The notes beneath the pieces were generated by a model that saw nothing but the letters and a program-made list of their open reading frames with translations, did no database searches and was not told where the DNA came from. Positions 43,359 to 57,100 of a stretch of 64,000 nucleotides of DNA are shown here, one piece after another. The DNA lies in assembly GCA_016858145.1 (NCBI GenBank), contig JAEHOE010000030.1, positions 310,001-374,000 on the forward strand, given 5' to 3'. Made by a program: the position numbers and the translations under genes. How positions within the stretch are numbered: position 1 is the first letter of the stretch; each line of letters begins with the position of its first letter. The stretch comes from Edaphochlamys debaryana (Eukaryota; Chlorophyta; Chlorophyceae; Chlamydomonadales).

Positions 43359-46300
43359 ATGGCTTCTTTCTTCATGGCGACGCCGCACTCCAAGCCGGAT
43401 AACACGCTGGCGCGATATGTGGTCACAAAGCACTCATGGCGCGGCCGCTACCGCCGCATCATGTGCATCCTGCCCGACGCGATCGTCACGCAGAATCCGG
43501 ATTCGGGCATGGCGGTGACTAATGCCTACTCGTTCGGCGGGGATGCCGACATTGACGGCATCCTGGTGGGCCTGGGCGGCGGGGGCGAGGCGGACGGCGA
43601 GTTCACCATCAGCGCGCGGCAGGACAAGAAGGTGGGGGGGTGGGGAGGGGAGGGGGGTGAAGGGGGGCGAAGGGGGGGGGGGAAATGGGGGGTAGGGCGA
43701 CGGGGGTAGGGGCAGGAGAGGGGGCGCTGGCGAGGCGAGGGCGGTGTGGTGCTGTGTAGGTGAGGAGGCAACTTGGGTGAAGGACGGGTGGATGAGAGCG
43801 CAGAGGCAGATTGAGGGAGGTCGACAGGGGAGCGGGCGGCGGGGCACGATAAGGGACTCAAGAGGCCCTACCTAGATGCCCCACCAGCATGGGAGCATGC
43901 TATTACCGGCTCCCCTGGCCCCAGCCTGCCCTCGGCCTCCCCTCCACACCCCCTTGAATCCCCCTTCCCCCCTCAGTCCAAGTACAAGCCCCTCAAGTTC
44001 ACGTGCTCCCACCGCTCCCGCCTGCTCACGGACCTGTACCAGGTGGGCCCAGGGGGGGCCTGGGCCTGGGCCTGGGCGGGCCCGAGGGGGCGGGTCTCGG
44101 GGCCTGAGGGGGCCCCTGCCCTGTATCATACAACGAAAACGGGAGCCTGCCTGGCCGCTTCTGACCCGCTTCTGATCATGCAACGTCGAGGGGAGGCCGC
44201 CTGACTGTGTGTGTCCCTCCCCTCCCTCCTCCCCCTCCCCCCCTGCTGGCTCCAGGCGGTAGCGGCCGCCCACCTGAGGGGGCGCTGCGCGGTGGCCCCG
44301 CGCCTCATCGGGTGGGGCCCTGGGGAGCAGTGTGGAGGCATGGGGGGTGGTGGAGCCATATTGGGGAGGGTAGGGAACCAAGAGAGGGCACAGGAGGGGA
44401 GCGGGCAGAGTCTGGGTACCGTGTCTGGACAGAGCGCGGAGCATGCCCAGTGTAAGCGCCCCGCCCGTGCCCTCCCGATTGCGTCCCCCCAACCCCTCAA
44501 TCCCCCCCCCCCTGCAGCTCCCCCGACCACTTCCCCGGTCACGAGTGGGCGGGAGGTGCCTGGCGCCCCACCACCCTGCGCGTGTGCGCCTACGGGCTGG
44601 AGCTGGTGGACGCGGAGGGTGGGTGGGGGGTGGGAGGGGGGCGGGGGGCGGGTGCATGGTTAAGAGGCGTGGGGATTTTAGAAGGTTGGGTACCATGGGC
44701 TGCGGGTTGAGCGGTGACGCGGGGCCCACTCCGCTCCTTTCAACCCCCCCCCCCCCCCAGGCACCCCCACCTGGCGGCTGGAGTTCACGGCCATGGCGTC
44801 AGTGGCCTTCGCGCCCCTCTCCCCCGAGCCCCACGCCGCCTCGGGGGGGGCGGGGGGCGGGGCTCTGGGCTCCTTTGCACCCGCCCTCATGGCCGCGGCG
44901 GGGCCCTTCGGAGCGCTGGCGCCCACCCCCGAGGTGGGAACCCCCCTTACCGGCCGTGCCCTTCCCTGCCCTTCCCTGCGTACCGCTGCCCACCCCGGCC
45001 CCCTGCACGGCCCCTCACCGCCCCTCCCTTCCCTTCCCTCAATGCCCCCTCCCTTCCCTCCCTTCACCACCACCCCCCAGGGCCCCTTTGCGCTCTTCTC
45101 CCGCAACAGCCGCGCCCCCCGCCTCCTGGCCTGCCGCCAGAGGGAGGTGGCCCTGGCCCACATGGGGGCGGTGGCGGCCAAGCGAATGGGGCTGCAGCTA
45201 GCAAGTGGGTGGGGCGGAGTTGGGTCTGTTTCTGGATTTAGACCTTGGTCTGGATTCAGGCTTTTGGTGGGATTGGAACTGGATCTCAATTGATCTCAGT
45301 TTGGAGCCCCTAGACCAACGTGCAGGCGGCATTGCTTTCCTGTTCTCAGCTCTCACCGCCCCCCCCCCCCGTCCCTGTCCTGTCCCCCCCACACAACCGC
45401 CCACCCAGCTGACACTGCCTCCGCCTCCTGCCCGTCGGCGCTGCTGGAGGCGGTGGGGCGGGGCGAGCGGGCCGCCATCGGGGCGGAGGGGGAGACGCCC
45501 GTGGGGGAGTGGGAGGTGGCGAGGCTGTGCACGCGGTGAGGGGGGAAGGGGAGGGGAAGGGAGAGGGAGAGGGAGAGGGAGAGGGGGAGGGGGAGGGGAA
45601 GGGGGAGGGGGAGGGGGAGGGGGAGGGGGAGGGGGGAGGGGGAGGGGGGAGGGGGAGGGGAAGGGGGAGGGGGAGGGGGAGGGGGAGGGGGAGGGGGAGG
45701 GGGAGGGGGAGGGGGAGGGGGAGGGGGAGGGGGAAGGGGGAGGGGGAAGGGGGAAGGGGGAGGGGGGGTGTCTTAAAGCTGAGATGAGGGGAACGCGGAA
45801 AGGGGCAGGGGCAGGGTTGCACGAGGGGCGGGCGAGGGGCGGCTAGTGATGGTGAGGGTGGGGGTGGGGTGCTCAGATTGCCTGCATTCTACAAAGGGCG
45901 GTGTTCATGACAGCCGCCCTTCTGTCCCCGTCTTCCCACCTCCCCCTCCTTGTTGCCCCTCCTCCCTGCCGTACAGGTACGACATCCTGCCCCCCCTGGC
46001 AGCCCAGATGGACCCGGGGCTGTCCTGCCGCCACCGGCCCCCGCCGCCGCCGCCCTCGGCCGACCCGGCCGTACTCGCGACGGCAGCGGCGGCTTCGCTG
46101 TCGTACAGCCCAGGCAGGATCCGGGGACTGGAAGGGCCGGAGGCACTGATGTTAGGGGACTGGTGTCAGGGGAGGGGCGGCATGGGCGCTCCGCGCGGGG
46201 AGCGGGGTAACCCCCGAGGCGCTCATCGTGCGTTCGGTCGGTGCTGGTGGTCCCTCCCTGTCCCACCCCCCTCTCACCCCTCAACACCCCTCCGTACCTC

Positions 46301-49300
46301 TACCCCCCCCCCCCCCGCTTATCAGCTTCAAACACCCCCCCCCCCCTCCTAAAGGCGCCCACACCGTACGGCGGCGCCTGGGACTCACCCGCTCATGGCT
46401 GCTGGAGCGGGATGCCACCACGTACGACGTGGAGGAGAGGCGGGCGCTGGGGTGAGTCACACGTACGAACTGCCGTACGACGGTTGGCAGTATGGCAGTT
46501 GGTGGTTGGCGGCTGACTGCGGCAGGCGGGTTTGGCGCCGGCGGTATGAATGGGGGATCAAGATCCCACACGCCGCCCACACACCTCCCTCCGCTCCCTC
46601 CCCCGCTCCCTCCCCCCTCCTCCCCCCCTGACAGGAGTGTGTCTGCTGTGGTGCGGTTCGCTGAGGAGGCGGGGCTGCTGGGGGTGGAGTGGGCGGACGG
46701 CTCCCCCCCCTGCGTGTACGCGGGGGGGGCAGCACGGGACGGCATCGTGGCGGCCCTGGTGGACCTGGCGCAGGTGGGGGGGGAGGAGGAGGGGAGGGGA
46801 GGGGGAAGGGGGGGGGGGCAGACGAGGGGGGCGGAGGAGAGGAAGGGAAAGGGAGTGCACGCAGACCTATGGACCTATGGACCTAGCCGCAGTTGGTCGC
46901 CCCTCCCCTCGAGCCTTAACTTCCTCTGACAGGCCCCCCCCGTGCCCGCCTTCGACCCTTCAACCTACCCCGTCCCTTCTACCCGCCGCCGCACACCCTC
47001 CCCTCCCCCTCCAGGCCGCCGCCGGCCGTCCCGTGCCCGTGCTCCCCGGCTTCACGCCCCCGGGCGACCCACTGACGGGGGACTCGGCGGCACCCGCCGA
47101 GGTGCACTGCGGGGCCGTGGCACGGGACCCAGAGGTGGGGCGGGGAGGGGCGGAGGCGGAGGGGCAGGGGGCGCGTATGGGGCTGTGCGGGGTGCGGGGC
47201 TGCCTCTGTGTTTGGAGGGAGCTTGTGTGTGAGAAGGTGGCGGAGGGCGGAGAGGGAAGCGGAGGCAGGTCAGCCGCAGAGGGACCCTCCCCAAACCTTG
47301 CCACTCCACTGTAACGTGTTATTCCTTGACCCCGCCCCCCCTTCTCTTTGGGTCCAGACCGAGCGGTGGAGCGTGGAGCTGCTGGCGGCTCGGGCGAGGG
47401 AGGCCTGGCCACACCTGTCCACCTCGGGTGGGGGCGGGGGCGGGGGCGCGGGGCGGGCCGAGGGATGGGTTGGGGTGGGAGGGGAGGGGTGCACTCCCAA
47501 GGGGCCTGGGTGCTTGGAGCGGCGCCTGCCGTCCTCCGGGCGCTTGGCCGCAGCGCGGTCGCCTGGCTGTTCTCCCTAGTGCCGGGCACCGCCGGCGGCT
47601 GGTGCTGCGCGGGTCGGTGCGTTTGGGTTTGGGGTGCCGCGGCGGCTTGGGGCGGCAGGTCGCCGCCGCGCGCCCGCTTGGCGCTTCGCGTGAGCATTGC
47701 TGGCAACAAGCGGTGATGTTGGGGTGTTGCAGAGAGAAGCGCTGCGTGGAAGCGGGGCGCGAAGCGACACATACAAGCTGACCGCGGGGCAAGCGAGCCG
47801 ATCGCGGCAAACACCCTGTTCCCCGCCAATCGCACTCCCTCCCCCCCCCACACACACAACCCCACACCCCCCACACCCAACCCCAAAAGTGAGGCGCTGC
47901 GTGAAGCGGCCCCCACCCCCATCGCGCCAACAACCAAAAATACAATCGGCCAACAGCATGCGACGTCAACACCGAGAGAGCGAACGTCGCGCCAACCGCA
48001 CTCCCCACCCACCCCGCCCCCACCCCCACCGCGGCCCCCTACGACACAACCCTTTAATATGCCGGGCCCGTTTTATTAAAAACCCTGAAAACCTCCCCAA
48101 AACCGCCTCCTCGTCCCCTTACCCCCTCCCCCAGGCCGCATGTTCTTCACGGCCGACATCGAGTTCAACCCCTCCCCCACGCCCTCCACCCTGGCCGCCT
48201 TCGAGCGGGGGCAGAGCCAGGCCCAGCCCTCCCCCGGAGGCGGGGGCGGGGGCGGGGGCGGGCTGCGGTCCCCGCGGGGCTCCGCCTCGGGCGGCCCCGG
48301 GGGGGGCGGGGGCGGGGGGGCGGTGCTGTCGGGCCAGCGGGGCGGGCCGCACTCGGCGACGGCGGCGGAGGGCAGCAAGGCGGCGGCGGCGGTGGCGGAG
48401 GTCAGTGGCGCGGGGCTGGGCCTGGGTTGGGCCTGGGATGGGCCTGGGCTGGGCGGTTTGGGGATTGGCGGTTAGGTCACGGTGCTGGCGGCCTTACTCT
48501 TGGTTGCTCACGTGCGGCCTTCAGGTCGGGACCCGGGCCTTCCCGCACATTTCCCAAACCCCGCTTCCCCGTACCGCCCCCCCCTCAGGTAACGGAGAAC
48601 ATGCTGGACGCCGTACATGACTTCAACGCGTGCGTGCCGTACGCGGGACTGTACGGCAGCCCGGCGGCGGGGCGCGTGGACGAGCAGACGGTGAGCCCGC
48701 GCTCGCAGCGGTGCGCCCCTGCAGCCACCCATACACCCACGCTCCTCTTTTCCTTCCACCTCTACCCCATCTCATCATCCCTGTCCCCCCCTTTCTCTTC
48801 TTTTTCCCCCCTCCCCCCTCCCCCCTCCCCCCAGCTCTCCTGCGTGCTGTCCCTGCTGCACCCCGACCTCCTGCCGGGGGTGGGGGTGGGCGGGGGCTCG
48901 GGCGGCGGCGGCGGCATGGGGGGGGGCGGGGGGGTGCTGGGGCTGGGCGGCGGGCGGGGGGGCTCACCGCTGCATCTCAGCCCCGACGAGGCCAAGCAGA
49001 GCATCGCCGCGCTGCAGGTCGGTTGCCGGTTGGTCAGTTGGTGGTTGGCGGTTAGCGGTCGGCGGTTAGCGGTTGGCGGTGGTAGCGTACCGGCAGGCCC
49101 CCGATGCCTGTGAGGCCGCCTGCCCGTAAACGCCCACAAGCGTACGCCTCCTTCCAACCCCCCCTATCCCCCTCTCTCCTCCCTCTCCCCCCCCCAGGCC
49201 CTCTCCCGCCTGGCCTCCCACCCCTCCCTGGCCCAGACCCTCGTCACCCTCCCCACCGCCCTGGGCCGACTGCTGGCCGCCTACGGCTGCGGGCACGAGG

Positions 49301-51102
49301 GGGTGGCGGCGGAGGCGGCGCGGCTGCTCACCCGCATGTGGGCACCGGCGGCGGCACGGGTGGGCGCAGGTGCGCAGGGGTTGGGTGGGGTGGGGGGCTT
49401 GGGGTGGGGTGGGGCAAGGTGCGCAGTGGTTCTGTGGGGGCTTGGGGTGGGGTGGGGGAAGGGTGGCCGGGCCCAGGTGTGGAGTGCGGCGTGCAGGGTG
49501 AGGGCGACGGTTCCGGGTGCGAGGGACCAGGGGCCTACTTCCTCCCCCCCCTCCCATCCCCTTGCCACTCCCCCCCCCCCCCCCAAAGCCCCTTGGAGCG
49601 GCCTCCGCAGCGGCGGCCCCGCCTCCGCCTCCGCCCTCGTGGCGGACCCGGACGACCCCCTGTCGGGCTGCGGGCCAGAGGTGAGCCGTGCGGTGCCGTG
49701 CGGTGCGTGCGGTGCACCACCAGCGCTTTGCTGTGCAATGAGCATGCGGGGCCGGTGTGCGATGCGTGCTGAGGCGGCCCAGCTGCGCCTCGCTCCTTCT
49801 ACTGCCCACCGCTACCAGGACCCCTCGCTCTTCCCCCTCCCCTCCCCTCTCCTCCCTTGACCGCGGTCTCCTCCCCCCGCCCCCCCCCCCCTCCCCCTCC
49901 CCCCAGGACCTGACCCTCGCCCGCGGTGCCAAGGCGCTGTGCTTCGGCCCCGCCTCCACCCCCGCCCGCTGCGCCGCCCTCATGCGCCCCTTCGCCTCCT
50001 CCGGCCCCTCCGCCCCCACCCCCGCCTCCGCCTCCGCAGCCGCCGACCCGGCCTCCATGTCCGCTGGGGCGGGAGGGGGTGGGGCGGGGGCGGGAGGCGC
50101 AGGGGGCTCAGGGGGCGCGTGGGGGGGGCGGGGCGCGGCAAGTGCGTGGCTGGTGGCGTGTGCGCTGGAGGCGGTGGGGGCGGCGGCGGTGGAGCCGGGG
50201 TGTCGCTCCACGGACAGCCGGGCGCTCAGCGGGCTGCTGCAGGTGTGAGGGGGGGGGGGAGGGGGGGGGAGGGGGGGGGAGGACAGGGTGCGGAGGGAGG
50301 GGGGGCGAAGGAGAACAGGGGCCAGCGGCAGGCGCGCGCACGTGATAAACCGCGCCAACCCCCCCCACACACGCAACTGGGACCTGCAATTGCTTCCCCC
50401 TCACACTCTTTCAGTTGGAATCGCGCTGCCCATCATCACCTATTCCACATCCCAGCCCCGAGCGCTCCATGTCTCATCCCCGCAACCAACTCCCGTTCCC
50501 CGCCTCCCTACCCCACCCCCGCACCGCAGGAGGCGGCCGCGCTGGGTCCCCCCCTCTTTGCGCTGTGCCTGCACCCCGCCCCCCGTGTCACCGCCGGGGC
50601 CGCCCTGCTGATGCGGGCCGTGGCGGAGGGGGGGGCGGCGGCGGCCGCGCCCATGCGCGCCGCGGCCCTCCGCCACGGGGCTCTGCTCACACACCTGCGG
50701 GCCGCGCTGTTTGCGCCGCCGGGGGCGGGTGTGGGGGGGGATGGCGGCGGAGGCGGAGGAGGGGCAGGGGGTGGAGGAGGGGGCGTGGGGGGCAGGCAGG
50801 CGCTTGGGAGGGCGCTGGTGGCGAGTTGGTGCGATGAGTACGCCCCGGCGTTGGCACTCCTGCGGAGGTGCGGTGGGAAAAGGGGAGGGTGGGGGTGAGG
50901 GGTGGCGGAAGGGGTTCGAGAGAAGCGTTCTAGAGGAGGGCAAGGAGGGCGAGCTGGCGCCGAGAAGGAGCACAGGGGGTGCAGCGGGGCCGAAAGGCAC
51001 AGGCACGGCTTGCCCACTGACGCGTGCGTCGCCCTCATGACCTCTCGCAGGGTCTTCCCTCCCGGCCTGGTTCGATACCTCAACGCCCCACGGACCTCAA
51101 CC

Positions 51103-51134
<32 letters not shown>

Positions 51135-54100
51135 AGCAGCTGGCAGCGCCGCCACGGCTGCTTCTGCCGCCGCGCGGCCGCCGGCCGCCGCCACTAACGA
51201 CCCGCCGCCGCACAACGCCGGCAGCACCCCTCCCATGTCGCCACACGGCCCCGGCCCCAGCCCCTCTGCCGCCGCTGCAGGCACCAACCAGCTGCCCCCA
51301 GCGGCTGCCCAACCTCCCCCGCCGGCAGGCGCCGCCGCCTCGGCAAACGCGCCGCCGCCGGCCGGCCCGCACTCAGACGCGGGTTCATCCGCGACCCCCC
51401 CCGGCCCCGCCGCTCTGCTGCCCTCCGCGTCCTCACCACTTCCTGCTGCCGCCGCCGCCGCCGCTGGCTCGGCAGCGGCCGCCGCCGCCAGCCCCGCCGC
51501 CGGCGCCGCCGCCAGCCTGGCTGCTGACGTGGCGGTTGGCGGGGGCAGTGCGGGCCTCAAGGGCAACTGGGAGGCGTTCTGGGGGGCGGCGGAGCGGGAC
51601 CACTGCCATGCGGGGCTCGTCTGGCACGCGGGGTGTCGTCAGGTGGGGGGGTGCGGCGTCTTGTAGGGGAGGGGGAGCGCAGAGCTGCACTGGATGGGTC
51701 TCCTGGCAAAGCGGCCGCGGAGTGAGAATGGATGATGGGCCAGCGCCATTCCTGCTCGTCTCTCCGCTCTCCGCCCCCCTTCCTCCCACCCACCCCCGCA
51801 CCCTCCGCCCTCCGAGAATCCCCCCCCCCACCCGCCCACCCACCCATGCCCCCACCAACCCCGCAGGAGCTCCGTGAGGCGCTGGAGAGGGAGGAGGCGG
51901 GGCTCCGGTGGGGGGAGGGGCGGGAGGGGCCGGGGGGGGGGCGGGGGGTTTCGCAGCATGTCGGCTCGGCCCATCGAAGCGTGGCCTCAACGCACATCCT
52001 TCGCACACTCCTACACCGAGTACACCCACCAGTGCCTCTCTCACCCACCCTCCGCCCCCCCATCCCTTCCCCCCCCTCCTGTCAGGGCCCGGCGCCAGCA
52101 GCTGGGGGGTGCCTCCGCCCGCCTGGGCTGGCTGCACGAGGAGTTCTCCGTCGCCTACCGCAGCCTGGGGGGGCACACGGCCGTGGGGGGGGTGTACGTG
52201 CGGCTGCTGCTCGAGGGAGCGGACACGGGTGAGGCCCAGGGCGGGCCCAGGGGGGCCCAGGCGCGCTCGCCGTAGTGACGCCCACAGGGGCCCAGGCAGG
52301 CAGATCCTCCCCCCTTAAACTCCTGAATTGCCCCTACCCCCTCCCTCCATCCCCCCAGCCGCCGTGGACAAGGTGCCCCAGCCCAAGGAGCTCTTCCAGG
52401 CCCTGCACCACGCATTCCTGGCGGCAGCGGACCCCGCCACACAGGACCCGGCGGCGGCGCGGAGGGCCGCCTTCGCCGCCGCCGCGCCGTCCGTTGCCCA
52501 CGCCCCCGACGCAACCGCCGCCGCCGGCTCCGCCGCTGCCGCTGCCGGCTCCGCCGCCGCCGCCACGGCTTCGGCCTCGGCCTCGGCCTCAACCCATGCG
52601 GCCGGCGGCGGCGGCGGCGATGGCGGCGGCGCGGATGACGCTGGCGGCGGCGCGGCGGCGGCGGCCGCCGAGGCGGCGGCGGCGGCGGACCAGGAGCTGT
52701 GTGCGCGGGCGCTGGCGGCGGTATACCACGCACACGCCGGCACCGTCGGGCCGGCCGCCGACGGCATTCCGCACCTGCTCAGGGTTTTGGACAATACGTT
52801 GCGTCGGCCGCTGAGGCACGCACTGCTGGAGCTAATGGCGGCGCTGCTGTCGCCCCGGTGTCTGACGGCGGCGGCCGGCGGCGGCGCCGCTGGCGGCGGC
52901 GGCAGCGGCAGTGGCGTGCTCAGCCCGGCGGCGCGTGCCGTACGGGCCAACTGCTACGCCTTCATGGAGGCGGGCGGCATCGAGCTGCTAACCGACATTG
53001 TGTCGTACGCGCACGCCGGCGGCGCCGTCGAGGGTGGCGGCGGCGCGGACGGCGGCGGCGGCGGCTGGGACGGCGGCGCCGCCGCCGCCACGGTCGCGGC
53101 GACGGGTGGCGGCGCCGCCATGATGCTGACGTCACTCGGGCATGATGAGATGCCACGTGAGTGGTACTTCTACCCACGTGGCGTCATCCCGGCCACGTCA
53201 GCAAAGCACGGCGGCGCCACGGCCCACGCCGCGCCGCCGGCCAACATCGCCGCCGCCGCGGCGGCGGCCCACGCGGCGGCGGCGGCGGCAGCCGCTGCCG
53301 CCGACCTCCTCGGCGACTTCTTGGGTGAGCCGCCGCACGCAGCGGCGCCGCCAGCGGCGGCGGAGACAGGACATGCCGCCGCCGCCGCCGGCCCCGGAGC
53401 GCCGGCTGGACCGGACCTGCTCGGACGGACGCCGGACGAGACCGGACGGGCGGGGCCGTACAGCCGGGACGAAGTACGGCAGCTGGTGTCCCGTGGGTCC
53501 GTGGAGTGGGGCACGCCCGCCTGGGCTGCGGGCATGGGGCGGCCTGAGCCCCTTGGGGGGGTGAGGGAGCTGAGGTGGATGCTGGCGAGAGGTGAGGGGG
53601 CGACTACGGGGAGGGGGAGGGGGGGGAAGGGAGGGGAGGGGGAAAAGGAGGGGAGAGGGGGGAAGGGAGGGGAGGGGGGGAAGGGAGGGGAGGGGGGAAG
53701 GGAGGGGAGGGGGACGGGAGGGAGGGAAGGGACGGGAGGGGAGGGGGGGAAGGGAGGGAGGGGGGGAAGGGGGGGGGGGGGACGGGAGGGGAGGGGGGTT
53801 AGGGACGGGAGGGGAGGGGAGGGGAGGGGAGGGGAGGGACGGCACGCACCACGCGGAGGGGGATGGAGGGGGCGGGGAGCCGGGGGCGACAGCTGCGAAT
53901 TGCAGTCCTCGACAGCCAGTGCGGTTCACAGGCACAGGCCACCGGACCCCTTCAATCGGACCCCACGTCCCAACGCCAACCCCTGCCCCATCCGCACACC
54001 ACCACGGCACCACCCCGCCTGTTCCCCATCCCTCCCTCAGGCCCCGGCCGCCTCAGCCCCTACGCCGCAGCCGAGCTGGCCCTCGCCCTCATGGGCCGTC

Positions 54101-57100
54101 TGCTGGATCTGCAGCCCGCCGTGGAACCGCCCCTGGATCCTGGATCCGACGGATCCGGACCTGGATCGGGATCGGGATCCGGGGGTGGGGGCGGGCCGAG
54201 CAGGCGGAAGAGCGCCACCGGCGCGGCCGCGGATGGGGGCCCGGACGGGCCCGGCCTGGGCCTGGGCCTGGACGACGGGGGCCTGATCCTGCAGCCCCTG
54301 CCCAGGGCCTACCGGGTCCTGGCTGGGCCCCGCTGTCTGCCGCACCTGGCGCAGGTGGGGGGGGGGGAGGGGGGGGGCGGGCGGTGGTAAAGTCGGGAGG
54401 CTGGGGTCCCGAGGTAGGCACTATCAGGTGGGGGAGGGGCGGGGCAAGGGGCGGACACTTGGGGTACCCCCAGGTGGTACCCACACGGTACCAGTGCCAA
54501 GGCACTGAGGCGGGGTGTGCACCCCGGTCGTTATTGGAGCACTCCGTCACCTCATCATCCCAACAGCCGTCCTCTAGCCACCCGCACATCCTCCCTCCCC
54601 CCCTTCCCCCCAGTGCATCCTCACCTTCCACCCCCCACTCGTCTCCGCCGCCTGCCGCCTCCTCCTGCGCCTGCTGGCCCCCCACCCCGAGGCCCTCGCC
54701 CGCCTACACCTCACCGGTGCGCCCTACTTCCTGCTCGCATACCCCGGCAGCGACCTCACGGCGCCGGCACAGCTGCTGCACAGGTGGGTGTGGGGAGGAG
54801 TGGGGGGCAGGGTTTTGGGGGGCAGGGTTTGGGGGGCAGGGTTTGGGGGGCAGGGGGGATGAGGGTGGGGGTTGGAACTGAGGGGGGGACTGGGGACTGG
54901 AGGGGGGGGTTGGGGGAGAGGTGTGGGGGACAGGGCGGAGGGGTTGGAAGGGCACGTCGGGCTTTCTGCATGCTGCAACAATCGACCTCCACCTGCTTTG
55001 CCAGGCGTTGTGAGTCGGTATATGGCTACACTAGGGCGTGGCGAGCGAGCGAGCAAGCTGCTTGAGTGTTGGGCCTCCCTGCCCACGCCCCCGGCTCTCC
55101 CCTCGTCCAGCCCACACACCCGTCTCCCCTCCCCTTGATCCCCCTTCCCCCCTCCCCCCCTTCCTCTCCCCTCGTCCCCCTTAACCAGGTCGCACCTCGT
55201 CCAGGACTTTGCGGGCCTGGCGGGGGGCGGCCCGGGCCTGCCCCTGCGCCGCCGCTCCTTCCTGGGCCACGTGCTGCCTCAGAGCCTGCTGCACGCCCTG
55301 GAGGCGGGGGGGGCGGCGGCCTTCGCACGGGCTCTCACGGGTGGGGGGCGGGGGGGTTGGGGGGGGGGGGGGGGGGGTTGGGGGGCGGGGAATGGGTTTA
55401 GAGGAAAGTTTGGTTTGGGAACGGGGTACGGGCGTTACGGCGAGTTGCGACACACACGCGTTCCCTTGCCGCCACGCGTGCCGAAACACACACATGCCCC
55501 CCGCCCCTTCCCCCCCCCCACCCCCCTTCCCCCCCGAAGGCGACCACGACACCCCCGAGCTCATCTGGACCCACGCTATGCGCCGCACGCGGCTGCTGCC
55601 CGCCCTGGCCTCGCACCTGGGGGACATCCGCCTGGTGGGGGGGGGAGGGGGAGGGGGGGGATGTACCGGTTAGGCAGCATCCTCTCGCGGGGTGGGTCCG
55701 AGGTCGGGGCTGGCTCTTTTGCTCTGTCCTCCCTTGCCCGCTGCGCGCCAGGCATTGTTGCGTGTGCACGCTACCCCCTCCCCCCCTCCCCCAATCCCTC
55801 CCCCCTCCCCCCCCAGCGCCTGGCCCAGCGCTGCGGCCTGGTGTGGGAGTACGCCCCCCTGCCCCCCCTCACCTACCCCGAGCTGGAGGGGGAGGTGTAC
55901 TGCCACAGGTGGGGCTGGGGGGCTGGGGGCTGGGGGGGGGGCCTGGGGTTCGGGCACGGGGGGTGTTAGGGTCGAGGGTTTGCAGGGAACGGTTCCCCTT
56001 TCCCAGGACCTCAGCTGTTGACCCGCACTTGTGCCCCCACCCCCATCCCCTCGCTACTTGCCCCCCCTTACCCCTCCTCCCCACCCCCCAGGTACTACCT
56101 GCGGCACCTGGCGGACACCGTGCGCTTCCCCACGTGGCCCATCGTGGAGCACGTGCCCCTGCTGCAGGTGGGGGGGGGGTGAAAGGAGGGGTCATTGCGC
56201 TGGAAGCAGCCCCCGTCCAATCCCTCCTTGGTCCTTGCCGAGTATCGGTAGTCCCTCTTCCCCGAAACCCAATCGCTACCCCTCCTCGCTTCCACCCGCC
56301 CCCCTCACCCCCCCCACCCCCAGTCCCTGCTGGCCGGGTGTGGCGCTCCGAGCTGTCCCCCTTGCCCGTCTCCCAACCCCTTACTCAATCCCCCCACCAA
56401 TCCCAATCCCAATCCTCTGTAACCCTCCCTTAAACCCCCCCTCCCTCCTGCCCCTTTATCCCCCCCCCCCAGTCCCTGCTCGCCGAGTGGCGCTCCGAGC
56501 TGTCCCGGCAGCCCCTGTCGCTGTCCGAGGCGGAGGCGTGTGCGGTGCTGGGGCTGGGGCCCCTGGGGCCGGGGGAGGCGGTGGGGGAGGAGGACATGCG
56601 CCGGGCGTACAGGGGCATGGCCAGGTGGGGGTGGAGGAAGGGGGGAGGCGGGAGGGAGGGAGGGAAGTGGGTGGGATGCCAGGGAGAGGTTGAGGGGGGC
56701 TCGAGTGCGGGACGTGGGGTGATACGAGAGGACCGTGGCCCCGTGGCCGCCACCCTCGCACACGCAGAATCGCAGTGACCCCACCCCTTTCGCCCCCCCT
56801 AACCTCTTCCATCCCCCTGTTCGCCTTCCCCCCAGGAAGTACCACCCGGACAAGAACCCCGCGGGTCGGCCCATGTTCCTCAAGGTAGGGGGGAGGGGGA
56901 GGGGGGCGGGGGATCTGGGGTTTGCGGCCGCGGATTCGGTGACAGAGTGGACAAGGGGTTGGAGGCAACAAGGGCATAACCACCCTTCGGGGCGATGTAA
57001 GGTTAAAGGAAAGTCTCTCACTCACACGCCCTTCCTCCCCCCCCCCCTCTCCTCTACTCCCCGTGTCTTCTTTCCCCCCCCCCAGGTCCAGGCCGCCTAC

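Noticed and set aside
43520..44730. Minus-strand open frames opposite the first RME-8 exons
   Set aside because: Proline-rich antisense of G-rich introns, with no conserved motif.
45346..45822. Minus-strand PLPLPLP-repeat open frame
   Set aside because: It is the antisense translation of the GGGGGA intron repeat.
52315..52950. Minus-strand Ala-rich open frame opposite RME-8 exon 23
   Set aside because: Antisense of a GCN-rich exon; such shadows are expected in this base composition.
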